Positions 6,522 to 13,878 of a stretch of 13,878 bases of DNA are shown here, one piece after another; positions within the stretch are counted from its first letter, which is position 1; the number at the start of each line of letters is the position of its first letter. The position numbers and the translations under genes were made by a program. A model generated the notes under the pieces. It was not told where the DNA came from. It was given only the letters and a program-made list of their open reading frames with translations, and did not search any database. Source of the DNA: Candidatus Babelota bacterium (GTDB lineage: Bacteria > Babelota > Babeliae > Babelales > Vermiphilaceae). The DNA is taken from the NCBI GenBank assembly GCA_013213985.1, contig JABSSP010000055.1:1-13878 (forward strand), given 5' to 3'.

Positions 6522-9005
6522 ATGGATAAACGATATAATCATAGCGAAAATGAAAAAACGTCCCAAGCGCTGTGGGAAGAAAAACAGGTATATACGCCTG
6601 AAAACAATCCGGGACGGCTCTACAGTATTGATACGCCGCCACCTACGGTTTCAGGGAAACTCCATATAGGGCATATTTTTTCTTACACTCAAACTGATTT
6701 TATTGCCCGCTACAAGCGTATGTCTGGATTTTCAGTCTTTTATCCCTTTGGCTTTGATGATAATGGTTTGCCTACAGAACGATATGTTGAAAAAAAATGC
6801 AAAACCTCAGCACACAAACTTGGCCGTTCAGCCTTTATCAAATTATGTCTTGAACAAACACAAGATGTGGAAAGACAATTTAAAAAATTATGGCAGCATG
6901 TAGGCCTTTCGGTCGACTGGAAGTCATGCTACTCAACAATTTCAGATCGCTCACGGGCAATTTCACAAGAATCGTTTATTCGTCTTTTTAAAAAAAGCGA
7001 AGTTTATCGTAAAAATGAACCGGCAATCTATTGCACCAAATGCAGAACATCTATTGCACAAGCAGAACTGGATGATGTAGAAAAATCATCGCAATTTAAT
7101 GATATTATTTTTAAAGATACTGACGGTAATAATTTAATTATTGGAACCACGCGCCCAGAACTTTTACCCTCGTGCGTTGCAATGTTTTACAACCCTGCCC
7201 ACACACGTTATCAACACTTAAAAGGTAAAAAGGCTGTTGTTCCTATTTTTGGCCATGAAGTTCCTATATTAGAAGATGAACAGGTTGACATTGAAAAGGG
7301 CACCGGACTTGTTATGTGTTGTACCTTTGGCGATAAAACCGATATTCATTGGTATAAAACATTTGAACTACCTTATCGCCAATCAATTGGTCTTGACGGA
7401 AAATTTAATGAAAGCACCGGTATTTTAGCTGGGTTGAAAGCCCCCGACGCTCGCAAACGAATTTTAGAAGAGCTTGAAAAAAACAATCTGCTCGTAAAAC
7501 AACGCGAAATTTCACACGCGGTGAATGTGCATGAACGCTGCAAAAGCGCCATTGAATTTATAATGATTCCACAATGGTTTTTACATATCATCAAATACAA
7601 AAAAAAGTTTATTGAGCTTGCCGATAAAATAAAATGGTATCCTCAGTACATGAAAAGTCGCTACATCAACTGGGTAGAAAACCTCGGTTGGGACTGGTGT
7701 TTATCGCGACAACGTTTTTACGGTATTCCGTTTCCTGTATGGTACTGCCAAGATTGTAAAGAAATTTTATTGGCCGATATTAAAGATTTACCAATCGATC
7801 CACAAGAAACTCCTTATCCTGGAGAAAAATGTAGTAAATGTGATAGTTCAAATATTGTTCCCGACACTGACGTGATGGATACATGGAATACTTCTTCACT
7901 TACTCCATACATTTGCTTTGATCTTTTTAAACCAGGAAAAGAATCTGTTTTTGATGCAGCAAAGGCAACGAGCTTTTTACCCATGGGTATGCGTCCACAG
8001 GCACACGACATCATTCGTACCTGGGCATTTTATACTATTATAAAAACTTCAATGCACAACGATATTATTCCATGGCACACCATTGTTATTTCTGGTCATG
8101 TATTGAGTGATACCAAAGAAAAAATTTCAAAATCAAAAGGTAATACCCGTCTTACACCAGAAAATCTTATTGAACACCATTCAGCAGACGTTATTCGCTA
8201 TTGGACAGCATCAGGTGCCCTTGGCAATGATATTTCTTTTTCAGAAACACAACTAAAAATTGGTCAGCGTCTTGTTACTAAAATATGGAATGCATTCCGC
8301 TTTATTCAAACAAACTTACAAGATTATCAACCTCAAAAAGACGCGCCTAAAAATCTCAGCGCAATTAACGAGTGGCTTTTGGATCGAGCAAGTACAACGT
8401 TTGAAAATTACAAAAAATATTTTGAAACGCACGAATTTAATCTTGCACTTGATCAAGTAGAACGCTTTTTTTGGAATGATTTTTGCGATACATACTTGGA
8501 ACTTATTAAGGATCAATTTTTCAATCCTGATAGTTATGACGCAGAAACTATAACCGCTACGCGGTGGACACTCTACACAGTTGGATTGCGCATTTTACAA
8601 TTGTATGCACCATATCTGCCATACATCACCGAAGCAGTTTATGATGTTGTGTATAAAAAACATGAAAACGTAGAATCAATACATCAAACAAAATTTGATT
8701 CAATCCAAAAACCATATTCATTCCCAGAAAGTGTAAAAATTGCAGAGACTCTTATTAGTGCAATAACCCAAGTAAGAAAATTAAAAACACAACAGCAACT
8801 TTCACTCAAAACAGAACTTGCAACATTGACCTTATGTGCAGAAAATGAACGTGATTTAAATATTCTTAAGCATCACGAACAATTAATTAAAGGTGCATCG
8901 CGTGCAACAAACATCGAATATAGAACTGCACCGCTTGCCCAAGCACTCCTCGAAGAAACTAATAATGCGTGGCACGCACAAGTCTCAATAGAAAAGTCAG
9001 TATAA
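6522..9005 (+). CDS. valS: valyl-tRNA synthetase, short archaeal/Rickettsia-like type
   Basis: Class I synthetase that charges tRNA-Val and hydrolyses mischarged Thr-tRNA. HIGH is intact at residues 48-51 in PPPTVSGKLHIGHIFSYTQT. The KMSKS loop is KISKS (534-538). The CP1 editing domain includes GTTRPE (208-213) and GTGLVMCCTFGD. Cysteine pairs at C171/C174 and at C409/C412 with C437/C440 look like zinc knuckles. At 827 aa it lacks the C-terminal coiled-coil arm of the 951-aa E. coli enzyme, and the SYTQTDFIARYKRMSGF block resembles the archaeal/Rickettsia form. I chose ATG 6522 (MDKRYN, the usual ValRS beginning) over TTG 6486 and ATG 6504, which would add an atypical extension overlapping the promoter. 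ybeY follows after 4 bases. Confidence 0.94.
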   Translation: MDKRYNHSENEKTSQALWEEKQVYTPENNPGRLYSIDTPPPTVSGKLHIGHIFSYTQTDFIARYKRMSGFSVFYPFGFDDNGLPTERYVEKKCKTSAHKLGRSAFIKLCLEQTQDVERQFKKLWQHVGLSVDWKSCYSTISDRSRAISQESFIRLFKKSEVYRKNEPAIYCTKCRTSIAQAELDDVEKSSQFNDIIFKDTDGNNLIIGTTRPELLPSCVAMFYNPAHTRYQHLKGKKAVVPIFGHEVPILEDEQVDIEKGTGLVMCCTFGDKTDIHWYKTFELPYRQSIGLDGKFNESTGILAGLKAPDARKRILEELEKNNLLVKQREISHAVNVHERCKSAIEFIMIPQWFLHIIKYKKKFIELADKIKWYPQYMKSRYINWVENLGWDWCLSRQRFYGIPFPVWYCQDCKEILLADIKDLPIDPQETPYPGEKCSKCDSSNIVPDTDVMDTWNTSSLTPYICFDLFKPGKESVFDAAKATSFLPMGMRPQAHDIIRTWAFYTIIKTSMHNDIIPWHTIVISGHVLSDTKEKISKSKGNTRLTPENLIEHHSADVIRYWTASGALGNDISFSETQLKIGQRLVTKIWNAFRFIQTNLQDYQPQKDAPKNLSAINEWLLDRASTTFENYKKYFETHEFNLALDQVERFFWNDFCDTYLELIKDQFFNPDSYDAETITATRWTLYTVGLRILQLYAPYLPYITEAVYDVVYKKHENVESIHQTKFDSIQKPYSFPESVKIAETLISAITQVRKLKTQQQLSLKTELATLTLCAENERDLNILKHHEQLIKGASRATNIEYRTAPLAQALLEETNNAWHAQVSIEKSV

Positions 9006-9009
9006 AAAA

Positions 9010-9468
9010 ATGATTTTAATAAAAAATGAACAAGAAAACATAGACTTCGATTCCTCTACATTAAAAAAACAAGCTGAAAAAATTTTAGAACATCTTGGGT
9101 ACCAAGATTTTGACTTGGGAATTTTACTCACAACAAACGATGAAATACAAAAATACAATCGAGAGTTTCGAAAGAAAGACAAACCGACTGATATCCTTTC
9201 TTTTCCTTATCACACAGAACTTAAAGCTGGTGATCGCATCAAACCAGAAGTTGAAGAAGATAAAAACTTAGGCGATATTATTATTTCTTTAGAATTTGTA
9301 AAAAAGGACGCCCCAGAACGCTGGAGTCAAACGCTTGAAGAACGAATGCCTATTTTGTTGGCTCACGGAATTTGTCATTTGCTTGGCTATGATCACATCA
9401 AAGACGAAGACTACCAGATCATGAAAAAACAAGAAGAAACACTTCTTAATCAAATTTTTGACTCATAA
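9010..9468 (+). CDS. ybeY: endoribonuclease YbeY, rRNA maturation factor
   Basis: YbeY is a small zinc-dependent RNase needed for 16S rRNA 3'-end maturation and ribosome quality control. The hallmark HGICHLLGYDH is at residues 119-129, and its three histidines (H119, H123, H129) bind the metal. NREFRKKDKPTDILSFPY (50-67) and LGDIIISLE (88-96) are the other conserved blocks. The length of 152 aa is typical. It begins 4 bases after valS without a visible Shine-Dalgarno, so translational coupling is likely. An insertion-like acidic loop (KPEVEEDKN, 78-86) precedes the LGDI block. Confidence 0.94.
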   Translation: MILIKNEQENIDFDSSTLKKQAEKILEHLGYQDFDLGILLTTNDEIQKYNREFRKKDKPTDILSFPYHTELKAGDRIKPEVEEDKNLGDIIISLEFVKKDAPERWSQTLEERMPILLAHGICHLLGYDHIKDEDYQIMKKQEETLLNQIFDS

Positions 9469-9470
9469 CT

Positions 9471-9498
9471 TTGACTTTCATCTCCTTAAATTACTAAT
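9471..9498 (+). promoter_or_regulatory. possible promoter for the channel-lipoprotein operon
   Basis: TTGACT (9471-9476, 5 of 6) is followed after 16 bases by ACTAAT (9493-9498, 4 of 6). The match is moderate. It would start the transcript just before the hairpin at 9509-9529. Confidence 0.3.
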
Positions 9499-9508
9499 GT
9501 AAAAATAT

Positions 9509-9529
9509 GGACTATCTAAATAATAGTCC
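9509..9529 (+). terminator. hairpin between ybeY and the channel gene, weak terminator or leader stem
   Basis: GGACTAT (9509-9515) and ATAGTCC (9523-9529) are perfect complements around a 7-base loop. The following TTGCTTTGCTTTG is T-rich but interrupted by G and C, so as an intrinsic terminator for valS-ybeY it is only fair. It could instead be a 5' leader stem of the next operon. Confidence 0.35.
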
Positions 9530-9580
9530 TTGCTTTGCTTTGTATCACAATCAAACCTTCTCACAAACAAAGCTGCTTAA

Positions 9581-9588
9581 AAAGGGAG
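9581..9588 (+). promoter_or_regulatory. ribosome binding site deciding the channel start
   Basis: AAAGGGAG lies 5 bases before ATG 9594. It is the best Shine-Dalgarno near this gene, and it rules against the in-frame ATG at 9507, which sits inside the hairpin and would add 29 polar residues. Confidence 0.7.
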
Positions 9589-9593
9589 TTAGA

Positions 9594-10637
9594 ATGACCA
9601 GTAAAAAAGAAATGGAAAAAGAAAAAAGCAGACTAGTGCGACCTTTTTTTCAAATTATATGCATCGTTGTCACTATGGTGACCATTTCCCTAGCCATTAG
9701 TAAACGCTTTGGGTTTTCAAGAATACATGACCCCTACGACACTCCTGAAATAATCACTCCGCAAAAAATAAAAGAATTCGGTGGCTACCCTAATCGAGTT
9801 ACCGTCGGACTTAATATCGATCAATTTCACAAATTTAGTATGTCAAAAAACGAATTTGTGTTTTCCGGCACACTGTGGTTCCTTATGAATCCTGGCAGCA
9901 TTTCACTTAATACTCTTGATAATTTTGAATTTTCTCGGGGAGAAATCCTTTACAAATCAAAACCTAACACACGAATGGTTGACAATAAACTCTTGGTAGA
10001 ATATAAAATACGTGTGCAATTTACCTCTCCACTTACCTATAGATCCTTCCCTGTTGGTGATCATCGTTTAAATCTTACGCTCACTCATCAATCACTTTCA
10101 CTCGGTGAAATTATTTTCGAATCTACAGAAAAACACTTTATTAATACAACTAACATGCGTGAGCGAGGGTGGATGGCGATTAATAAAACGGTAGATGCTG
10201 GATATAAAACAACCAAGTTAGAAGATTCACCCACTGGTATGCTATATAGGCCAACTGTTACATTTTCCATCGACTATTCACGCAAAGACGTTCGTTATCT
10301 TATTTCTATTTTTATACCGTTACTGCTTATGTTTTTTATTGGCTTGTTTTCATTTTCAACATCGCGGTCAGTGGCAATACGAATAACCAATGGCGTCATA
10401 GCAGCAACACTCGCATATCGATTTGTTATCGAAAATATGGCACCCAGTGTGGGTTATTTTATGTTAACTGATTATCTCTTTTTGCTCTTTTTGTTTTTAA
10501 ACTTCCTCACGTTTCTCGTGATTATGACTGACTCATTTGCCATACATATATCTAGACGAGCTAAAATGATTTTTATTGTAACTTTACATGCTATTGTTAT
10601 TGCCACATGTATTTATCTCTTTCTCGTGTGGTCATAG
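9594..10637 (+). CDS. pentameric ligand-gated ion channel homologue (prokaryotic Cys-loop receptor family)
   Basis: Predicted inner-membrane channel with a periplasmic ligand domain. A basic N-terminus is followed by a hydrophobic signal or anchor (15-36). Residues about 66-228 are strand-rich and contain the SGTLWF block (91-96) and YRSFPVGDHRLNLTL (149-163), matching the Cys-loop region FPxDxQ with no cysteines, as in bacterial members. The M1 boundary is canonical: SRKDVRYLISIFIP (229-242), then M1 to about 254, with P242 in place of the family's M1 proline. M2 is about 258-280, the M2-M3 loop has P284, M3 is 288-312 and M4 is 323-345. The length of 347 aa fits GLIC/ELIC-type channels plus an N-terminal segment. 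Aligning the ALAYRFVIE-like end of M2 with GLIC by hand would put R263 near pore position 2', which is unusual. It is followed 12 bases later by a ligand-binding lipoprotein. Confidence 0.82.
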   Translation: MTSKKEMEKEKSRLVRPFFQIICIVVTMVTISLAISKRFGFSRIHDPYDTPEIITPQKIKEFGGYPNRVTVGLNIDQFHKFSMSKNEFVFSGTLWFLMNPGSISLNTLDNFEFSRGEILYKSKPNTRMVDNKLLVEYKIRVQFTSPLTYRSFPVGDHRLNLTLTHQSLSLGEIIFESTEKHFINTTNMRERGWMAINKTVDAGYKTTKLEDSPTGMLYRPTVTFSIDYSRKDVRYLISIFIPLLLMFFIGLFSFSTSRSVAIRITNGVIAATLAYRFVIENMAPSVGYFMLTDYLFLLFLFLNFLTFLVIMTDSFAIHISRRAKMIFIVTLHAIVIATCIYLFLVWS

Positions 10638-10649
10638 AAAGGATAGCCA

Positions 10650-12929
10650 GTGAAAAAAAATATTAAAATTATAGTAGTACTTTTATTGATCACGGGCTGC
10701 ACAATAAATAGTTTCGACACATTGAAGGATTTGCAGCAATACGCCATTGTACACCCGCAGCTACCAAAGGCAGACAACACAAACTGGGTTGACCTTGATT
10801 ATTCAACCTTTCATAAATCGCTATATCCAAATTTTTTGCAACGCACCGCACATAAGGTGGGAATAAAAAATCAACAACTTAATAGGGTAGAAAAATTAAA
10901 ACAACTTCTTGAAAAAGTTGTTTTATCACAAAAAAAGAAAGGCCTTCCACAAAAATATATTGCATATATGTCATGCATTGATTCAGCTCGCTTCACGATA
11001 ATGGGAGATCTTCAGGGTTCCTTTCACGCACTCGTGCGAATGCTGACCTGGACATACAGTAAAAATATGATCAACGGTGATCTGAAAATTATCAATCCAA
11101 ACTATTACTTTGTTTTTAATGGCAATAGTATCGATGGATCTGCATACGCACTAGAAACATTGCATCTTATATTACTTCTCATGCATCGCAATCCTGAAAA
11201 AATTATCTACATACGTGGACAGTATGAACATGAAAATTATTGGCACAATCTTGGCCTTGAACGCGAGTTGCAAATACGTGCTGCGCATTTATCTGATGAA
11301 ATAATACCACTCGGGTCATTGGTAAGCACTTTTTTTGATACACTTCCCTATGCATTGTATATCAGCTCAAAAACAAGTCCTTCCGAGCTCATAAAAATCG
11401 TTCACGCAGGAAAGGCAGAAGAAGAACTAGACGAAATTCTTATGGGTAAATTTCTTACTCAATGCCATGACACTCCGATTGCTTACTATGATATAACAAA
11501 TAAAAGAAAAACATCGCGTGTGCCCGATATTAGGGCAATCATAACAACCCAAGATTTAATGATAGAACAAATAATACAACAAGGACTTGGCTTATTGGAA
11601 CAAGAGCACGGTGCCACTGTATGGGCACTATTTTCGTCCCCTATATCTACTCACCGCGGCAAACTTGAACTACATTTTGACTCGTTTGCACTTTTGGATA
11701 TAAAAGATTCGATAACGAACAGCACTATTACGCTCTTTAATCGTAAGGCGCAAGCTGTAGACAAAAAATTCAAACGAAAAGGTATTTATAACATTGCTAA
11801 TGGCATGCAACTTGATCGCGAGACACGTAAAACGCAACCTTCAAATGAATTTTACTTAGGATCAACAATGGGCTTGATAACTGGTGTTCCAAGTATGGCG
11901 CGAAGAGTTAAACAGGGAATGCTCATACGCATAAAAGAAGCAAATCAAGAGGGCGGTGTAAATGGAACCCGCCTGCGAGTATTTATAAAAAATGACAATT
12001 ATACTCCACATATTACCCGTCGCAATATGAGTAATTTTATTAAGGATTATGGCATTGATACTTTCTTACTTCCTACAGGGAGTCCAACCTTACACTCGTA
12101 CTTAGACTATGTACGAGAGAATAAAATACTCGTGCTCTTTCCTATTACCGGCTCACCTGCCTTTAGAACACCAGAGTTAAGCAGTCTGATAAATTATCGA
12201 GCATCATATCCAGATGAAGTAAAAGCTATGCTTGAATATCTAATACAAGAATATGATACGAGCAATTTTGCCTTTTTCTATCAAGATGATGCCTATGGAC
12301 AAGGGGCCTTTAAAACTGCTCAACAAGTATTAGAAAAAATAAAAGGCAAAAAAGTGATTGCCATACCCTACAAGCGGGCCGAAGTCATTTTTGGTGAACA
12401 AATAAAAGAAATGAAAAAGCATCCGGTGGATGCGATCGGCTTTTTCTCAGCTTCGCAGCCGACACAAGAATTTATTCGTGAAATTGGCGTAGAATATCTA
12501 GCTAACAAACAACTATTTTGTCTTTCGTTTTTGGCCGAAGAATCATTTCGTCACTTTTTACAAAAAAAAGGACTTAACATGATTTTCGGGTCCGTTGTAC
12601 CCAATCCAGAAACAAGCAATTTAGAAATTGTCCAAGACTATCGCAATACTATGAAAAAAAATTATTATGAAACCTATGATACATTTTCACTCGAAGCATA
12701 TATTGCCACCAGCATTTTGATTGATGTTATGGAACAAATCACTCAACCCATTACGCGACAAAAAATAGCACAACAATTAAAAACCTTTAACAATTATCAG
12801 TTCAAAGGATTAGATCTTACCTTTAATCCTATAACACAATCACTGTCACAGCATATTTGGATAGAAGACGGATATCAAAAAAAATGGATAAAAAGGAGAA
12901 TAGATACAAAAAAAAAGACGCAAGAATAA
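10650..12929 (+). CDS. lipoprotein fusing a degenerate PPP-phosphatase-like domain to a LivK-type periplasmic binding domain
   Basis: 759 aa. The N-terminus has a lipoprotein signal with lipobox ITGC (C17). Residues about 114-340 follow the PPP Ser/Thr phosphatase layout: FTIMGDLQGSFHALVRML (115-132), FNGNSIDGSAYALETLHLIL (156-175), then IIYIRGQYEH (185-194) and VHAG (251-254). Against GDxHG, GDxVDRG and GNHE, the His becomes Q122, the second Asp N159, the Asn Q191 and the His Y192, while D120 and H252 remain. Catalysis is doubtful. Residues about 400-750 are a type I periplasmic binding domain of the branched-chain amino-acid type: YLGSTMGLITG, KEANQEGGVNG, FPITGSPAFRTP, YRASYPDEV, FFYQDDAYGQGA and VVPNPETSN. 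GTG start with AGAAAGGA six bases upstream. No ABC permease or ATPase gene is nearby, so a sensor role with the upstream channel is more likely than transport. Confidence 0.8.
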   Translation: MKKNIKIIVVLLLITGCTINSFDTLKDLQQYAIVHPQLPKADNTNWVDLDYSTFHKSLYPNFLQRTAHKVGIKNQQLNRVEKLKQLLEKVVLSQKKKGLPQKYIAYMSCIDSARFTIMGDLQGSFHALVRMLTWTYSKNMINGDLKIINPNYYFVFNGNSIDGSAYALETLHLILLLMHRNPEKIIYIRGQYEHENYWHNLGLERELQIRAAHLSDEIIPLGSLVSTFFDTLPYALYISSKTSPSELIKIVHAGKAEEELDEILMGKFLTQCHDTPIAYYDITNKRKTSRVPDIRAIITTQDLMIEQIIQQGLGLLEQEHGATVWALFSSPISTHRGKLELHFDSFALLDIKDSITNSTITLFNRKAQAVDKKFKRKGIYNIANGMQLDRETRKTQPSNEFYLGSTMGLITGVPSMARRVKQGMLIRIKEANQEGGVNGTRLRVFIKNDNYTPHITRRNMSNFIKDYGIDTFLLPTGSPTLHSYLDYVRENKILVLFPITGSPAFRTPELSSLINYRASYPDEVKAMLEYLIQEYDTSNFAFFYQDDAYGQGAFKTAQQVLEKIKGKKVIAIPYKRAEVIFGEQIKEMKKHPVDAIGFFSASQPTQEFIREIGVEYLANKQLFCLSFLAEESFRHFLQKKGLNMIFGSVVPNPETSNLEIVQDYRNTMKKNYYETYDTFSLEAYIATSILIDVMEQITQPITRQKIAQQLKTFNNYQFKGLDLTFNPITQSLSQHIWIEDGYQKKWIKRRIDTKKKTQE

Positions 12930-12947
12930 ATGCGTCTCTTTTTCTTT
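12907..12947. terminator. bidirectional intrinsic terminator
   Basis: AGACGCA (12916-12922) and TGCGTCT (12931-12937) form a 7-bp stem with an 8-base loop. It is followed on the + strand by CTTTTTCTTT, and on the - strand by a T-run complementary to the A-run at 12908-12916. It ends both the lipoprotein gene, whose stop codon lies in the loop, and the convergent small gene. Confidence 0.82.
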
Positions 12948-12953
12948 AAAAAA

Positions 12954-13322
12954 TTACTTTCTTTTTCTATTCAACAATCCGCAGCACCTACTTGCAATAG
13001 CATCATCAATTGCGCGATCAATCAAGGCATTAGTTAAAACAGTCGCAACTCTACTCGTAGCTTCTGCGTCAGGAACTTTGGCACCAGTTGTTATTGTTTC
13101 CTTAAGATGGGTCAAGGATTTTTTTATAGCTCGAACATCTTTGATTACTTTTTCACGATCACGTTGATTAAGCCCAGCTCCAAGTATATTTACAACGTCA
13201 CCTATGTTGTGCTCTTTGTCATCAAGCGGAATTTCATCAAACGAATTTTTTTTTCTTTCTTCCGCAGCTCGCAATGAACTTGCTCCAGCAAAAAAAATTA
13301 AACAAAATAGAATTTTTTTCAT
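12954..13322 (-). CDS. small secreted protein of unknown function
   Basis: I do not recognise this 122-aa protein. Residues 1-20 form a Sec signal peptide (MKK, a hydrophobic core, then SLRAA before EERKK), with probable cleavage near A19/A20. The mature part is about 100 residues, mostly predicted helix. A charged acidic stretch (FDEIPLDDKEHN) is followed by helices rich in Lys, Arg, Asp and Ala, and the end is CCGLLNRKRK with a Cys-Cys pair and a basic tail. The start is well supported by AAGGAG (13328-13333) five bases upstream. The gene stands alone, with its own promoter and the shared terminator at its end. Confidence 0.75.
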   Translation of the reverse strand: MKKILFCLIFFAGASSLRAAEERKKNSFDEIPLDDKEHNIGDVVNILGAGLNQRDREKVIKDVRAIKKSLTHLKETITTGAKVPDAEATSRVATVLTNALIDRAIDDAIASRCCGLLNRKRK

Positions 13323-13348
13323 ATCGTCTCCTTATATTGTGACGAAAA

Positions 13349-13378
13349 ATTATCATCACCACTTTAGTCTTTATTCAA
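13349..13378 (-). promoter_or_regulatory. promoter of the small secreted protein gene
   Basis: On the minus strand TTGAAT (13373-13378, 4 of 6) and GATAAT (13349-13354, 5 of 6) are separated by 18 bases. The start would be near 13342, giving a leader of about 20 bases that includes the strong ribosome binding site. Confidence 0.45.
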
Positions 13379-13445
13379 CACAAAGAGCAACATTTTACGC
13401 AAGAAAAATAGTAAACGTTGAAGTGTTGGTACTTTATTGTTGATA

Positions 13446-13451
13446 TATAAT
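13446..13451 (+). promoter_or_regulatory. -10 element for the partial gene at the right end
   Basis: A perfect TATAAT lies about 65 bases before ATG 13517. No good -35 is present at normal spacing (TTGGTA is 14 bases away, TTGAAG 22), so the assignment is tentative. Confidence 0.3.
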
Positions 13452-13516
13452 TAAAAAAGAACTAAGCTGATACTACTTACAAATGAAATATTCACTTCTA
13501 TGTTCTGGAGATATCT

Positions 13517-13878
13517 ATGCAAAATCAAAAAATAATAAAAAATTTCACACTCTTTTTCTTTTTTTCCTTGGCAGTTTTGGGAAATACAGATGTATTGTCT
13601 TCAGAGCGGTCCCACTTTGATGGTATAGATGTAGCTCCTTTTTCAATTTTACCCGGAGCACAATTTCACTTTAACCCATACTTAGTCATGCCAAGCAGAC
13701 GCCAAGCGCAAGAAGAGCAATCTTTTAGTATTACCTTTGGATCAAGCGCACGCAGCGCTGTAGAACAATCACCCGAAATTTTTGGACAAAATTTTTTAAT
13801 GGGCGCAGGGCAGGCAGCCGGACAATTGGCAGTAATCAAACTCGCCGAAAACGTAAGCTACTGGCGGCAAGACCCAAC
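13517..13878 (+). CDS. secreted protein, N-terminal part (runs off the window)
   Basis: An open frame of 120 codons reaches the window edge with no stop. ATG 13517 has GGAG (13507-13510) six bases upstream. Residues 1-23 look like a signal peptide (MQNQKIIKNF, then a Phe/Leu-rich core), so the protein is probably exported. The visible mature part has aromatic, small-residue-rich segments (FDGIDVAPFSILPGAQFHF) and a Gly/Ala/Gln-rich stretch (GAGQAAGQLA, about 96-105). No catalytic motif is visible and no family is recognised; an envelope or adhesin-like protein is one possibility. Confidence 0.7.
   Translation, partial: MQNQKIIKNFTLFFFFSLAVLGNTDVLSSERSHFDGIDVAPFSILPGAQFHFNPYLVMPSRRQAQEEQSFSITFGSSARSAVEQSPEIFGQNFLMGAGQAAGQLAVIKLAENVSYWRQDP

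Noticed and set aside
9507..9593. Longer channel protein starting at ATG 9507
   Set aside because: That ATG lies at the base of a hairpin without a ribosome binding site, whereas ATG 9594 has AAAGGGAG at good spacing and is followed by a normal signal or anchor.
10650..12929. Ordinary ABC-transporter substrate-binding protein
   Set aside because: No permease or ATPase gene is adjacent, and a PPP-like domain precedes the binding domain, so simple transport is not the best reading, though it is not excluded.
13204..13443. Plus-strand 79-aa frame opposite the small secreted protein gene
   Set aside because: It is antisense to a gene with a strong ribosome binding site and signal peptide, and shows no coding character of its own.

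Overview
The window reads as AT-rich bacterial chromosome using the standard code, with short intergenic gaps and several small secreted proteins. The mix suggests a host-dependent bacterium with a reduced genome: a nucleoside-salvage kinase, a short ValRS resembling the archaeal/Rickettsia type, and many Sec or lipoprotein signal peptides. My best guess is Candidatus Dependentiae (TM6). This is inference from gene style, not from a marker gene. No rRNA, tRNA, CRISPR array or transposase was seen. No gap without a gene exceeds about 200 bases.

Layout: (1) 1-81, possible tail of an upstream + gene, then rlmB (-). (2) 992-3059 (+): an unrecognised secreted protein, a palindromic REP-like repeat, a deoxynucleoside kinase, and a small secreted protein whose frame appears to continue through a -1 slippery site (A AAA AAG). 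(3) 3064-6360 (-): truB and tyrS as one unit with its own promoter, preceded by a Nudix hydrolase and an M50-like membrane protein that has lost its HExxH motif. (4) 6361-6521: a divergent promoter region built as an imperfect inverted repeat, with matching TTGACC -35 boxes facing both ways. (5) 6522-9468 (+): valS and ybeY. (6) 9594-12929 (+): a pentameric ligand-gated ion channel homologue, followed 12 bases later by a large lipoprotein that joins a PPP-phosphatase-like domain with degenerate active-site motifs to a LivK-type periplasmic binding domain. (7) A bidirectional terminator, a small secreted protein (-), and the start of another secreted protein (+) that runs off the window.

The translation genes (rlmB, truB, tyrS, valS, ybeY) are routine housekeeping. 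The most remarkable part is region 6. A predicted inner-membrane channel and a predicted periplasmic small-molecule sensor appear to be co-transcribed, and the sensor carries what looks like a pseudophosphatase module. This suggests a ligand-gated ion-flux system in which the lipoprotein captures or presents the ligand. Other items worth attention are the candidate programmed frameshift, the M50 pseudoprotease and the mirrored divergent promoter.
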